A stretch of 64,000 bases of DNA from contig JBAIZL010000005.1 of assembly GCA_036971475.1 (NCBI GenBank), positions 244,399,323 through 244,463,322 of the forward strand, read 5' to 3'. Source of the DNA: Prosapia bicincta (lineage: Eukaryota > Arthropoda > Insecta > Hemiptera > Cercopidae). Position numbers and translations under genes: made by a program. The notes under the pieces were generated by a model that saw only the letters and a list, made by a program, of their open reading frames with translations, was not told where the DNA came from and did no database searches. Below, piece by piece: positions 13,354 to 26,189 of this stretch (position 1 is the stretch's first letter; the number at the start of each line of letters is the position of its first letter).

Positions 13354-14353
13354 TCGGAATGTAATAACATTGAATGTATTGATTGGACTGACTTACTACA
13401 TTAGACCATATTTAAAATATATTTAATAATCACAATATTTTACCGGTTACAAGAAGCTATTCATTATCATAAATTCATTGCTTTTTCTTAGAAAGGTAGG
13501 CTTAATCAATTTTGATAACATGTAAGAGACATATTATAGAATTTTCCGAAATACTAATTTGATGACAAGATCTTACTTATGATGTAATTGGGTTGAATAT
13601 CTGTTTGCAAACTTGTTCACTTTGGAACACAAACGAGTACACTACTTGCAGTTTGCTTTTGCACAGCAATAGTACGCAGGTTATACTTGAGGTAAGACAA
13701 GTTGATTTAGTCGTTGAAGTCAAAAGGTCGCACTTACTGACGTCATTTCAACCGTTACTAACCGTGATGCTGATCGTGAAGTGAATCAACCTCTGCTTCT
13801 CCTACAACAACGTAATTATGGATGAAAGCAAGAAGCCTTTTTACAAACATATGTCTGGGGGGGAAACTGTTCCGTTATTACATTGTAGGAGTTCATTCGA
13901 AATGTTTTTGTATCAAGTTAACCTAGATATAATGATATATATGTTTTGGACTTATAATAATAATAATAATAAGATATTAGCCACTAATATTACAAACGAA
14001 AGTGTAGACAGAGAAATAGATATAGAAATAAGTATAGAAAATACTTTGGGATATAGAAAAACTAATTGGCTCGATGCGAAATAAAATAACGATTTAAAAC
14101 TATACATATTTAACCATACATTATAAGGCACGCGAAATATAAAGAAAGGGTCTCTTATAAAACTGTTATAAAACACTACAATATATCCCAAAAAATCTTT
14201 TTTGTTTGGTTTTTTAGCCAACGCCAGCTCTAGGCCTGTTGGTCATCTAGCTCCTCGTTTTCCAGTAGATTACATTAGATAAGTTCTCTTTTCTTGAAAA
14301 GAAATCATGTTTATTAACACGAATAACCTTATGTATGTAAAATAAACTAGCTG
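13352..14353. other. AT-rich DNA, no recognisable gene
   Basis: Open frames at 13593-13784 and 13818-14084 on the plus strand and 13952-14221 on the minus strand have no recognisable features; the last two overlap antisense to each other. Confidence 0.45.
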
Positions 14354-14512
14354 TTATATATATATATATATATATATATGAAGTTGACCATTGTCGAATC
14401 ACTCAAGGTAAAATCATTGAACCTAATGGTGGATAAAATTACTTACAATAGTAATATATTAACTTCATAAAGTCAGTGCAACGGAAAAACAATGGATAAC
14501 GTAAAATATCAA

Positions 14513-14558
<46 letters not shown>
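14354..14558. repeat. (TA)n-bracketed 135-bp cassette
   Basis: TA tracts at 14354-14379 and 14515-14558 enclose 14380-14514. The enclosed segment shares CAAGGTAAAAT-ATTG and GGTGGA-AAAATTA-TTACAA with 37008-37060, so the two are members of one dispersed repeat family, both beside TA tracts. Confidence 0.6.
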
Positions 14559-17123
14559 TATTGGCAACTACTTCTCCACTGAAGGTTTAGTATGCTTTCT
14601 ACAGACGATGGACAGGTGTGAATGGTCGGACAGTTTCCATTTGAGTTTACCTCCATTTGACATGAAAGGACTACTGGACAGATTAATTTTTTCCAAGTCT
14701 GTTCAGTTCCAGGAATAAGGTTCCTCAGGTACTGCAGAAACGAACACAAAGTAATAAAATTCAGACAACATCATGAACGGACGAAATACTACATATCTTT
14801 AACGTACTGCCTAGAGGCGTTATCCAGCCAATAGGAAACAAACTAAAACATCACTTATTAGTTACAAATATAGACGAGGATTAGCCTTGGAGAATGTAAT
14901 GAAAAACTTCAGTTTGAATATTCAGTTTGAAGCTCTAGGGATGTCGAATCCTAACGACGTGGATTTCTTACCGATTCTCGACTGACTACAAACACTCTAA
15001 AGGACACTTCATCTCTCCCTACGAGATAGAACTTGTTATGTTTTGTTCTTTACCTAATTACAGTATATAGCTTCATTTTGTGATATTCCATATTTTTCAA
15101 ATAATGAAATTCCCCAGAAAAGATTTCGTCTACCATGACGAATCAGAACTCTCATGAGGTATCTATTCTTCCAGTGAGAATTTGTTCAAGGAACCAATTT
15201 CCAAACTTCCACAAGGACGATTAATATCCCATCACATTTACAAGGAAATCTATATTTTTTCGGAATTGTGGTCAAGTCAGAAATTTATTTTAATTTTTTT
15301 TATCGATCTATTTCTTCAAAAATAATTAATACACTTTAGAAAAATTAAAATATAAATAATCATGAGTTTTATTGTCTCTGTATGGAATAACTGTTTATTT
15401 TTCAATTTCATTTTATCTTATTAAATAATAATTGTTCTATATAGATAATGATAATTAAACAATTTAACTAATCGAAATGTCTTTAAAAAGATAGCGCAAA
15501 TAAGGTAAATAGAAGAGAAATTAAAAAACCCATGTAGATCCAAAGCTGCTGGTTTCAAAATAAATTTTGACCCGTATCAAAAAGTCCTAATTTATAATTT
15601 AATTCAAGATTTAATTATTAAATGGTAATAATGTTATTTATTAATAACAAAATTCTTTTCATAAAATTTATAAAAACTTAAATATTATATATTTACATTA
15701 ATATTTTATATGTTTCCTAATATTTCCTATGTTTCTAGAATGTTTTCATAAGAAAATCTTCTACATATTAAGATGAATAAAATTATTAGTAAGTTCTTGT
15801 AAAATTGAATTATAACTATCAAACTCCTAATTAACGAAAAACCCTTCCTGTCATATTATACAATAGCAAAATGAATAACTGGATAGTATTATAATTAAAT
15901 AATTTTATCTTTTTCATCTCATTGTATAAATTGTAGAAGTGTTTGGGTGTTTTATAAATAAATTTCTAAAGGTAAAAACGAGATATGGAGATTGTTTTTG
16001 TATAGATTTTTAATTTCCTATTTAAATGAAAAGTTAAAAACCCTATTTGTTTAAAAATTTGTTTTATTAGTTAAGTAGTAGTAAAAGTTTAACGTTTTCC
16101 AAATAACATGAATCTTATTTAGTGAAATACATAAAGAATATTTTAGGTTTTCGTGGTCTTTAACTACGATAACTCACTTTCAAGGACAGGTTCTCTGAAC
16201 TAAATTTCGTTTAATGATACTTCAAAAGTAAAATGAAGTCTCATTGTAAATCGAGGACTACGGTTTAATTGGAAGGGAAGTTGTTAAAAGGATTTTGGCT
16301 TCAGGATAAAATATTTCTTTGCAAGTACGGGTCACAAGTAACTTTTTCCCAAATGGTACATATAAAATGTTCAGTTGTTTGGTTCTGTTATAGCAGTATG
16401 TGTATTATCAAGCGAAGCTATTTTTTCTCATAATTTTTGGGCAATAAATTATATATCTGTTTTGAAGTGACAACCTTTAATCGTGCGGTGAACAAAACAT
16501 GAGATTAAGCCATTGCTTACGCGACACGCAGTGTCTGAAACGCCGCATCTTACAGCACATACCTTAAAACATACGATTTCATGGTAACAGCTAATTTTGT
16601 GTTATACGTTATATTGTAAAACATCACTTAGGTTTTTACTAAATAGTTTTGGTTAGTTAATAAATATATTAATTTATTTAAAATTTAATAGGTCTCAATA
16701 CAAATAAATCAATATAAAGATAATAAGTTATATATTTTTAATCCAAGTTTTGAAAGGAAACATTTTTATTGAAACACTGATAAAAAGCCTTATACTTTTT
16801 AAAGCACTGATTTCAATTGAATTTGTTAACAAATATGATGCTCTAAAATGGATGTAAAAATTGAATAAAAAATCTAAAAAATAAATTTAAGCGATTTTCG
16901 TTGAAACTTTTTCGAAACTATTAGCTCTATTTTGTTTTACTTCTGTTGGTACTCCGAGTCCAGAACCAATTTTGTTTTCTTCTTTTCCTGAGGACGTATA
17001 TATCGTTTATCCTATACCGGTGATATCAATATAAAAACCTGTCTTTTGAATAAAATATACGGAATAAATTAGGGATATAAACTTTTTCTTTTATCCTTTA
17101 AAATTATGCAAAACATTTATCGC

Positions 17124-17126
<3 letters not shown>
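14559..17126. other. AT-rich DNA, no recognisable gene
   Basis: No coding, RNA or repeat signal recognised. Confidence 0.5.

Positions 17127-17176
<50 letters not shown>
17127..17176. repeat. (AT)n microsatellite
   Basis: Pure AT run directly abutting the left end of the inverted-repeat element. Confidence 0.95.
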
Positions 17177-17180
<4 letters not shown>

Positions 17181-17234
17181 AACTAAGTCAAAATACAAAT
17201 ACAAAAATTATAATTGAATTTACAATTCAAAGCT

Positions 17235-17265
17235 TTTCGTTGGCTAACAGTACCAACATCATCAG
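17235..17265 (-). ncRNA. Hammerhead-like hairpin motif (left end)
   Basis: On the minus strand: CTGATGA, then TG, stem TTGG, a loop, stem CCAA, C, then GAAA. It lies within the left terminal inverted repeat of the 770-bp element. The layout fits a hammerhead core except for one extra base before stem II. Catalytic activity is inference. Confidence 0.35.
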
Positions 17266-17857
17266 GAATATCAATGAACTTATAGTAGCTAATGTGCTAG
17301 ACGGGCTTAGGAGTTTTAGATGCCTAATAAGCTTGAAAGTCTGCTTATTGCACAACCATTGTTACTTTTTCCTTGAAAATCTGGGTAATGTCAGTGCAGA
17401 ATAAGGCGAACCAATCCATCAAGATATCAAGGAGATGGGGAAATGATAATAGGGACGGTAAAACCCTAGCATGATGGGTGATAACTGTTGGTCACTTCAT
17501 CGGGAAAAACAAAATGTTTCGCACTGGAGAAAAAACTACATAGGAAGTTTAGCAGAAAAAAGATAAAGAAAATACAAAAAATATTAACTCCTAAAGTTAA
17601 TGCTATTATCCTATATCCTAATAGCTATAGTGCTATATGCTATTACAAGTCAACAATTTATTAAAAAAATATTATTTTAATAATGTATAATTTTTATATA
17701 TTTAACCATTTCCACTTTTTCCAATTTCCATATGGAACAATCAATGTCAGATTGTGAAAGATCTGTGAGAGATGCGTTCAATCTGGTAACATATTCTGTT
17801 TTGGCACCCAAAAATGCATTGGATTACCATACATTTAGGAGAAAAGTTTTAATATGC

Positions 17858-17887
17858 CTGATGATGTTGGTATTGTTAGCCAACAAA
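17858..17887 (+). ncRNA. Hammerhead-like hairpin motif (right end, decayed)
   Basis: Same motif in the right terminal inverted repeat: CTGATGATG, stem TTGG/CCAA, but followed by AAAA in place of GAAA. A hammerhead needs that G, so this copy should be inactive if the motif is a ribozyme. Confidence 0.3.
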
Positions 17888-17970
17888 AAGCTTAGAATTG
17901 TAAATTCAATTATAATTTTTTTATTTGTATTTTGACGTAGTTCTTTATTAATACACAAGAAAACATATTG

Positions 17971-17971
<1 letters not shown>

Positions 17972-18067
<96 letters not shown>

Positions 18068-18070
18068 TAT
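17972..18070. repeat. (AT)n microsatellite
   Basis: About 100 bp of AT with two single-base C interruptions. It is preceded by ACAAGAAAACATATT, a word that also precedes (AT)n at 42970 and, with one change (ACAAGAAAACGTATT), at 43015. Confidence 0.95.
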
Positions 18071-18527
18071 TTCTTCAATGTATCGCAATTTGTTTCAATC
18101 TTTATACCATTTATGCCTATGACACGTCGTAAAATTTTCAGGGAAGGCTGCACCTCACACGCTTTGGAGTCACACAATTTAGCCTGTAGAAGCAGACTAT
18201 TACACATAAAACACCATACCGTTGGCTTATAAACATTCTTAGTTCACGCATCTAACAATCACATGATAATTTCTTTACTGAAACAAACTACGCCCTAGAC
18301 CACTATTCTTGCCCTTCTATCAGTTTTCTGACAACTCCTAGTTTGAACTCCGTACTCTACTAACAGTCACGTATTTATTGTTTTCTTATGTTTAAATTTA
18401 ACTAAATGATTTTAATGTTTAAATTTTAAATGGTCACTCAGTTCGTCTATTTTCACATACGAAGATAGGAAAATTATACCTACTTGACAAATTATACAGG
18501 CCAACAAAAAAAAAATATTTATAAAAA
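18071..18527. other. Spacer between the inverted copies
   Basis: A minus-strand open frame of about 45 codons outside the AT tract (18090-18207) has no recognised family. Otherwise featureless. Confidence 0.4.
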
Positions 18528-19090
18528 CTTTTCTCCCAAATGTATGGTAATCCGATGTATTTTTGGGTGCCAAAACAGGATCTGTTACCAGATTTTATGC
18601 ATCTTTCACAATCTGACATTGATTGTTTGATATGAAAATTGGAAAAAGTGAAATGGTGAAATACATAAAAATTATACATCATTAAAATAATATTTTTTAA
18701 ATAAATTGTTGACTTATAATAGCATATAGCACTATAGCTAATAGGATATAGGATAATAGCATTAACTTCAGGAGTTAGTATTTTTTGTGTTTTCTTTATC
18801 TTTTTTCTGCTAAACTTCCTATGTAGTTTTTTCTCCAGTGCGAAACATTTTGTTTTTCCCGATGAAGTGACCAACAGTTATCACCCATCATGCTGGGGTT
18901 TTAACGTCCCTATTATCATTTCCCCATCTCCTTGATATCTTGATGGATTGGTTCGCCTTATTATGCACTGACATTACTCAGATTTTCAAGGAAAAAGTAA
19001 CAATGGTTGTGCAATAAGCAGACTTTCAAGCTTATTAGGCATCTAAAACTCCTAAGCCCGTCTAGCACATTAGCTACTATGAGTTCATTG
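18528..19090 (-). repeat. Inverted copy of the 17272-17851 interior
   Basis: The reverse complement of this stretch matches 17272-17851 almost throughout, from CAATGAAC-ATAGTAGCTAATG at one end to GGGAGAAAAGTTTT at the other. The 90-bp ends of the 770-bp element are missing here. The minus-strand frame stays open across nearly the whole copy (18434-18874), while the plus-strand copy is broken, so this may be the less decayed one. Confidence 0.75.
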
Positions 19091-22027
19091 TTAGGGTCTT
19101 TCACATTATCTAACCACTTGGTTACAATTTGTTAAAATGCAAGCCTTTTTCCATCGTAGTAATCTTGTTTCGAAGATAGATTCGAATATTATTTTACGCA
19201 TATCTGATCTGACAAAAACACCTTTTAATTTGACTTCTCATAGATTGAGACATTTTTCACTCAAATACTTAACACATGATGTGTGACCAAATGTTTATCT
19301 CTTGCTCTACTATTAGAAATAAAACATAGAAACTTTGTAAATGCCTTTTGCTCACCAAGAAGCATAGTAACAACTTTAAATCTCCAGAGAGCATCCAATT
19401 ATGAACTGAACAGATGAATCTCTGTATCCAGAAACATCAATAATACAAATACAACAATCATTTGAATAATTTGTTTGTTCTCTATAGGCTCTGCAAATCT
19501 AAAAGTTTTCTTTTTATAGAACTTTTCCTTGAAACCTTAACACAAACCTTTTAGAGAGTAAATGTTTGTCTTGATCACTGATTTAAACGCCATTCAAAGT
19601 ACACTTTTTTACATTATCATGTTTGTAGTAAAGTATTTATACGGTCCCTCTACCTTCGTCTTGCCTACTGCGATCTCTCAAGGCCAAATGCACGGTTAAG
19701 TAGTCGCACTATAAGTTCAATGCTTTTGATACGTTTTAATGCCTACTAGGAGTTAAAAACATATCTGAAATAATCTTCTTTGGAACACAGATCGATTGTA
19801 TTGTTTAGAGCTTAGAGTTATCTTCAGGAAACACTGGACCGGGAACACTTTGTTGTGTCGTGTAAACGAGATTAAACTTTGTTGCTACGTTCAAAGTAAA
19901 ACGATTTAATTGCGTAGGTTTTGAATACTGATCTTGTGCAAAAAAAAGTTCTCCCTTTTAGTGTAGCTGTTCTCTCCAATGCTGTTCAAACCTTGACACT
20001 TGAAAATTTGTTCCCGCAAGGTAATGTTTTCCTACGATACGACATGTAACAAAATCATAATATGTATAGGTTCCAACAATAATTGAAATAAATTCATTTT
20101 CTTGAATAGTGGACTATTTTTATGAAACCCAATTCGAATGTTCTTAGTTATTAGTTTATAAAACAGCTGGAGCAATACCTATCACAAAGACTGGAGTATC
20201 CTTATACAGTGGAGTTATGATTATTCGAGAACTAGTCTCCATGCTACGCGTTGCTTAATATAAGCCCCCCTATTGTTCAGCATGTCCTCTGTATGTAAAT
20301 GATTCATAAACCTACAAGACAATACTAGACCCAAGTGGATTTATTTATTGCGCCTTTATGCCCACTGACTTAAACTAACCTACTTTTACAAACGTGAAAC
20401 AAAAATTAAGGCAATTTTAAAAATTCGTCAGCGCTGAGGTCATTGTAACCAATGTTCATTTTAGGGTAATGTGGTTCCATTAGAAAGATGTAAGACAGAA
20501 TTTAAATAATTTGAAATAAAAGTTTTCTTCGTGTACATTTCACAACATTATTAACAATAAATAGGAAAAAACGCTCTAATAAATGTTATTTATGACGTCA
20601 TTCAAATGCAAGGGGGTTAACTAGAAAAATTTTCCACAAATCATTTTATAACATTTATTGTGTTTTGATTAATTATTTATATATTAATTTTATATTATTA
20701 GGATTTCCTTTGGATATTTTCAGCCACAGGGTAAATTTTAAAAAAAAGTCTTACAATATCAAACTATAAAATTTCAAAAGTCTTTTGAAAAAAAATATTT
20801 TTTGCCGTATTCGACGTATTGAATTGTTGGATCCAGTACAATACATTTATTGGAATTATGAATGTCGTGAACAAAATGTGACGAAAGACATTCAAATTGC
20901 AATATTTTGGTATATAATAATTTGACATAATGATAAATTTTTAAAACTATTTTGAATAAAAATCAGCAAATGAATTGATGAGATAAGTATAAATTATAAG
21001 GAGGTTGTAAAGGTAAACTTACGCAAATCTTTAAACAGGATGAGCAATAATGACGACGTAAATTAATTCAACTTTCTTCTGAGCATTTATACGTTAAAAT
21101 AATAAACTATTTATCAGATATTGTTTCGACAATTTTTTCTAGGCAATCCGACCCTGTTATTCTGCTATGAGAAAAACCTTTGGGTTGTCACATCACGAGA
21201 CGCTTTTAATAGTTTGGCTTAAATTAAGTGACACAATATGATTTCATGCAGTAGCTTATTTTACGTTATGGGGTATCTTGTAGACTGTTGAGCTTCTGTT
21301 TTCACACGAATATTGTATCATTTATACTCATTATACATTATTTTTAATAATTAATAAAATTTATTAAATGCTTTTATCACTTGATAAATATATTAATTAA
21401 TTTATATTTACATAAACCACATTTGAAATAATGCAATACAATGAAATGATTTTTAAGTTTTCATGCCAATCTTTGAAATAAACTTTTTTTAAAAGCTTTT
21501 AAAACTATCTAAGATATATAAACTTATATAAATAAAAAAATTTTAAATAAATATTTTTAACATTCAATAACCTGTCTCTGTTATCTACAATCTTTTAATA
21601 ATAACTACGTTAAATAGATTATATTAAAATCTTTATTAACGTACATTCTTCATCGGTCGTTCTCACGTCTGTAGGATATTCCCACTGATTGTGTTTGTTT
21701 GTCATGAAGAAAAATCTTCAGCTTGCGTAAAAATTGAAAACATATTTTAAAAATTACTCAGAGGAAAACATAAAGTTACCCTTAAAAAGCCTTTATCGTT
21801 ACTGGGAGCTGCACTAATTTCGTTTTTCTATTAATTTTTTTATAATTGATATAATTTACAATGGAACCAACAACACATTATAAGAATAGTAATTATTATT
21901 ATTTATAAAACTAAACCTGAAACAGTAAATATCGATCACCAAGTTATCACCAGACGTTATTATAACTTGTAACTGCAATAAAATCACAAAATAGCTTTTT
22001 TGCTTATTGGTATTATGCAATCTTAAT

Positions 22028-22029
<2 letters not shown>
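19091..22029. other. AT-rich DNA, no recognisable gene
   Basis: No long open frame, RNA gene or repeat recognised over almost 3 kb. Confidence 0.5.

Positions 22030-22087
<58 letters not shown>
22030..22087. repeat. (AT)n microsatellite
   Basis: Pure AT run just left of the SINE-like repeat. Confidence 0.95.
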
Positions 22088-22089
<2 letters not shown>

Positions 22090-22159
22090 GTATTATATTT
22101 ATTTAATATGTATAAATGTTTACTAAAAAGGGGCTTTCTAGCAACTTGGACATTAAAAA

Positions 22160-22600
22160 AGATGTAAATATTTTTTATAATTATTCCATAAATATTTATT
22201 CATTAATTTAAATTAAAAAATTTGATGCATCGGTCGGATTCGAACTGTGGATCTACATGTTTTAAAATCAGCACTTTCAGCACTGAACTATCTTTCCCAG
22301 AGCTAAGAATTTCTTAAAGATATACTATATGAAATTATAAGAAAAATATTCTTTGCAATATTGATGCATTACACGAGGTGGATAGAATGAGAAGTTATAG
22401 ACCACCATCAGCTTCATAAAATAGAGAGGAAAAAGAAAGCAAATAAATAGTAAGAAACAAAAATCATAGTCCACCACCATAAATTGTATAAAGAATAAAA
22501 TGGAAAATTGCAAGGAAATTCGCTTTATATTTTGCCTATTAATAAGTAATTATAAAATAAAAAGTAACTACAATAAAATTTTTCTTTGTCGTCCTCAGTA
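22160..22600 (-). mobile_element. tRNA-related SINE-like repeat, copy 1
   Basis: The stretch aligns over most of its length with 37160-37740, in the same orientation: AAATAT-TATTCA-TAATT on the left, then the tRNA-like part, then TAGTCCA-CACCATA and TGGAAAATTG--AGGAAATT on the right. On the minus strand, 22221-22312 looks like a tRNA gene with box A (TAGTTCAGTGCTGAAAG) and box B (AGTTCGAATCC) at suitable spacing. The family was not identified, and its boundaries are approximate. Confidence 0.55.
22221..22312 (-). promoter_or_regulatory. tRNA-like pol III promoter (boxes A and B)
   Basis: Box B-like AGTTCGAATCC and box A-like TAGTTCAGTGCTG on the minus strand, about 35-40 bases apart. The rest does not fold into a convincing tRNA, so I read it as a SINE head rather than a functional tRNA gene. 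Confidence 0.45.
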
Positions 22601-23252
22601 GGAATAGAGTGTAAAAAATTTTGTTACTGTATTACATAGAATAAACTGTTACTACAGAAACTGTATTAACATCAATTATCATCCACGATTGGTTTAAATA
22701 TATGTATTTAACTTGATTGGACAAATTAAAAGTATTTTATAACCGATTGAAATTTCGTACAAGATTATATATATCTGGAGAGTGTGAGCTAATAGAAGGA
22801 ATTTAAAAAGATGTAAATTTCTACCTCGTCGGTTTCTCACCGCAAAGCAGATTCTTTCATTATTATTACAGTACAAAACGAAATAAATAACCTGGAGTAC
22901 TTTTTCAATGAAAAAAGCTGTTGTACCTATGGGGTAACCATATCCTAAAATACACATTAAAAAAATAGTGTTTTGTAGCAAAACTCTATCAGATATGATC
23001 ATTTTTTAAAATATTTATTTTATTAATAAAAATAATATTATAAATGTTACAAACAATATGAAATAAATAATAAAAAATACATTATATATATATTATAAAC
23101 AGTGAAACCGTCACTGTACTTAATGATAATCTTTAAATATTTTTATTTGTTATATAATATATATTCCTGTATTTGCAATAATCAGGAATATTCGATTGTC
23201 CATTATTTATCTACAGAAAAACATTTTGTATATCTTATATACATATTTATGT
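22601..23252. other. AT-rich DNA, no recognised gene
   Basis: A minus-strand open frame of 102 codons (22694-23002) with several hydrophobic stretches is unrecognised and probably chance. Confidence 0.4.
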
Positions 23253-23270
23253 TTGTGTGTGTGTGTGTTG

Positions 23271-23332
<62 letters not shown>
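23253..23332. repeat. (GT)n then (AT)n microsatellite
   Basis: About 17 bp of GT followed after a few bases by about 58 bp of AT. Confidence 0.95.
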
Positions 23333-23335
<3 letters not shown>

Positions 23336-23434
23336 ATTAAAAGCATTAACAATATTATTATAAAACAACCTAGAAATAAAAATATTAATTTATTTTTACT
23401 CTTGATAATTTATTTTTATTTCACGACTTAAGTT

Positions 23435-23705
<271 letters not shown>

Positions 23706-24150
23706 CTAGATTTTGTCCAAGGCATGCAAGTCCCCCGTACGTGCGTTACGCAAGGCGAAGCTTTCTTCTGACATATTTGGGCATGGATTTTCCAAACCTG
23801 TTATACGCGGAGTGGTTGATTGATGCGCCTCTATTGACGGATTTCTCAACTAATCCTGCCTTCTGATTTATAGCAGAGCCTCGCGTCGGTACCGGCCTTC
23901 CTATTCTCTTACACCAATCTCGTAATGTAATTACGAGATTATTCAGTGACGAAATACCGTTAGCGCTGGCTTCGGGCCCTGTCCGTGAGTATCATTAACG
24001 CCATTTGCTTTTCATTCACGATGTGATTTGTAAGGTTTTGGCAGACAGCGCGTGTTTCTAGTCTCTTTAATTTGCCAAGTGCGAGCGTTGATTGACGGCA
24101 CAAAGCCGACTAGAAGTGTGTTGCTGTTAAATGGACATACTTTTGTTGGC
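23706..24150. other. GC-richer unique DNA
   Basis: This stretch is notably less AT-rich than its surroundings and contains a 21-bp palindrome (23918-23938, TCTCGTAAT-gta-ATTACGAGA). No gene recognised; possibly constrained non-coding DNA. Confidence 0.4.
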
Positions 24151-24171
24151 GACAAAGATTATTAATAATAC

Positions 24172-24490
24172 TATACAAAACTTGAGTATTTAAGTCATAC
24201 AAAACTTGAGTATTTAAGTCATACAAAACTTGAGTATTTAAGTCATACAAAACTTGAGTATTTAAGTCATAAAAAACTTGAGTATTTAAGTCATACAAAA
24301 CTTGAGTATTTAAGTCATACAAAACTTGAGTATTTAAGTCATACAAAACTTGAGTATTTAAGTCATAAAAAACTTGAGTATTTAAGTCATACAAAACTTG
24401 AGTATTTAAGTCATACAAAACTTGAGTATTTAAGTCATAAAAAACTTGAGTATTTAAGTCATACAAAACTTGACTATTTAAATCATACAA
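24172..24490 (-). repeat. 24-bp minisatellite, 13 units
   Basis: Thirteen head-to-tail copies of a 24-bp unit built around AAAACTTGAGTATTTAAGTCAT. As 24 is divisible by 3, the minus strand stays open and reads (YDLNTQVL)n, with a single-base variant giving F for the last L in units 2, 5 and 9 from the start. The 126-codon frame begins and ends in unrelated sequence and has no known domain, so it is probably a by-product. Confidence 0.95.
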
Positions 24491-24959
24491 ATCTCAATTG
24501 ACGGTAGACTCATCTGGGGGATGTTAAAAAAATTACATTCATAATTGTTTGTATAAATATTTCTTTTTAACGTCTGTGCAATATATTCGGACGTACTCTA
24601 TTTATCCTAATCATTATATTTCAAACACAGAATTAAAACATTTCCTCACACAGATTAAACTTAATCTCCTAAGTTTTTTACGCAATCAGAATTTATAATA
24701 ATAATTTAATTCAAAATGTTTTATTATAAATAACGCATCTTAGTGATATTATTAAATAAATTTTTATAAAATACAAAAGTATTTTAATATAAACAACAAA
24801 TTGATTTATATAATAAAATTTCTAAAGAAATAAACGTACTAGAAAACGGGTTTTAAATTATTTAATATTGTCTAATATTACTAAAATTTAAGTAACAGAG
24901 GATAACTTTTTGATTTGTGTTGTTGGAACGTTTTTCATTGTATAAATTAAAGTTCACTA
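24491..24959. other. AT-rich DNA
   Basis: Nothing recognised. Confidence 0.5.
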
Positions 24960-25495
24960 CTGCCAGCATTAATATCACCTTCATGTTCCTTCTGCTACAC
25001 ATCATTACACTACCAATAAGACCATCACCACAAACACCAAACACCGCCTTCAACATCAATATAACCACCACTAACATCACCATTACTGCAACAATTATCA
25101 TCACCTCCCATCCGCCACACCAACAACAAATTTCCCCCAACTGCGGACGCTACCGGTATCCGTCGACATTATACATATCGTCAGTGTTACAGTTATCAAA
25201 CAATTTCACCTCTAATACAGTTATCACCACCACTATTGAAACTACTAGAGCAATCACCAACAACGCCACCACTGTTACACCAATCACCACTACGTCATCG
25301 TCGCCGTTATTATCACCTCCAACAAGAACTAATTCCCCAACCGCACCGCCACTTCCAAAACGGATTATCGCCACAGCATCATTGTTATCACCAATACCAC
25401 CAACACTACTATCGCAGTTACAACATTCTACGATTCTTTACCACTCTTTATATCGTTTTCATCTATCAATTATATCACCACGTCACTAACAAATC
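24960..25495 (+). repeat. Degenerate CAN/AYC triplet-rich block
   Basis: The plus strand is dominated by ACC, ATC, AAC and CAC triplets. This keeps a 190-codon plus frame open (Thr/Ile/Pro/Asn-rich) with further frames open on both strands. All-frame openness and low complexity argue for an imperfect triplet repeat, not a gene. Confidence 0.7.
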
Positions 25496-26189
25496 TTACT
25501 AAATAATTCCAATTGTTTGCATAAATTTCGTGGTAAATTTTAAAAAAACTCTCATACTTATAACAGATTTAATGTCTACTGTTTCTATTCCGATGATATT
25601 TTAGATTAAAAATTTCACTCCCCCAAGAAGCAATTCATTACATCGGAAAATAATTCGGGTTTACTATCTATGTTACTACCTTGTAGTCAATACGTTTTTC
25701 GTTGCACTAAAAATTAAATGTTCTGTGGATCGTCTTATTGGACTCTTTAAACGGTTGTAGGCTACTTTATTTTTAAAGATTTGAAAGCGAAAATGTGGTA
25801 TTTTTTACACCTAAGATACAATAATAAATGATACAAAAAAAAATTATTTTTCTGATATTGCTATTCAATCTCATTATACTGGTATATAGCCTATGCACTT
25901 GCCATTCTACATACCACAGTTTACGTTTTCTTTAGATTTTATAAGATATCCAGTTACAAAAACAACAATCATTGTAATTAAATAAAACATAGCAGCAAAT
26001 CGAAGAAAAAATATGTAAATACACAAGTACAAGCAACACTGTAATTACAATGTTATAAATATTTATAGGTTATACAACTCACGCCTTGTATTTTACTCTT
26101 TTCTTTAACTTCCAATGTAAATAACGGATGATTATAAGATATATTTTAATTGACAAATATTTCTTCAAATAATCATTACTTTCAGTAAA
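25496..26189. other. AT-rich DNA
   Basis: Nothing recognised. Confidence 0.5.

Larger units (their letters stand above)
17177..17947. mobile_element. ~770-bp element with ~90-bp terminal inverted repeats
   Basis: Left end 17177-17270 and right end 17853-17945 are near-perfect inverted copies (AAAGAACTA-GTCAAAATAC at the tip, then ACAATTC-AAGCTTTT-GTTGGCTAACA, then CATCATCAGG). Each end contains the CTGATGA...GAAA-type hairpin pointing inward-to-outward; in the right copy GAAA has become AAAA. Both outer flanks are (AT)n. The interior (17272-17851) recurs inverted at 18528-19090. The interior minus frame in that second copy is open for 146 codons but resembles nothing I know. Inference: a non-autonomous retroelement, possibly PLE-derived with inverted pseudo-LTRs. 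Confidence 0.6.

Noticed and set aside
22221..22312. Functional tRNA gene
   Set aside because: Boxes A and B are present but the cloverleaf is poor and the sequence is part of a repeat family, so it fits a SINE head better.
24172..24490. CRISPR-like array
   Set aside because: Repeats are directly adjacent with no unique spacers, and the genome is eukaryotic.
24917..25489. 190-codon Thr/Pro-rich plus frame
   Set aside because: Low-complexity triplet block with several frames open on both strands.
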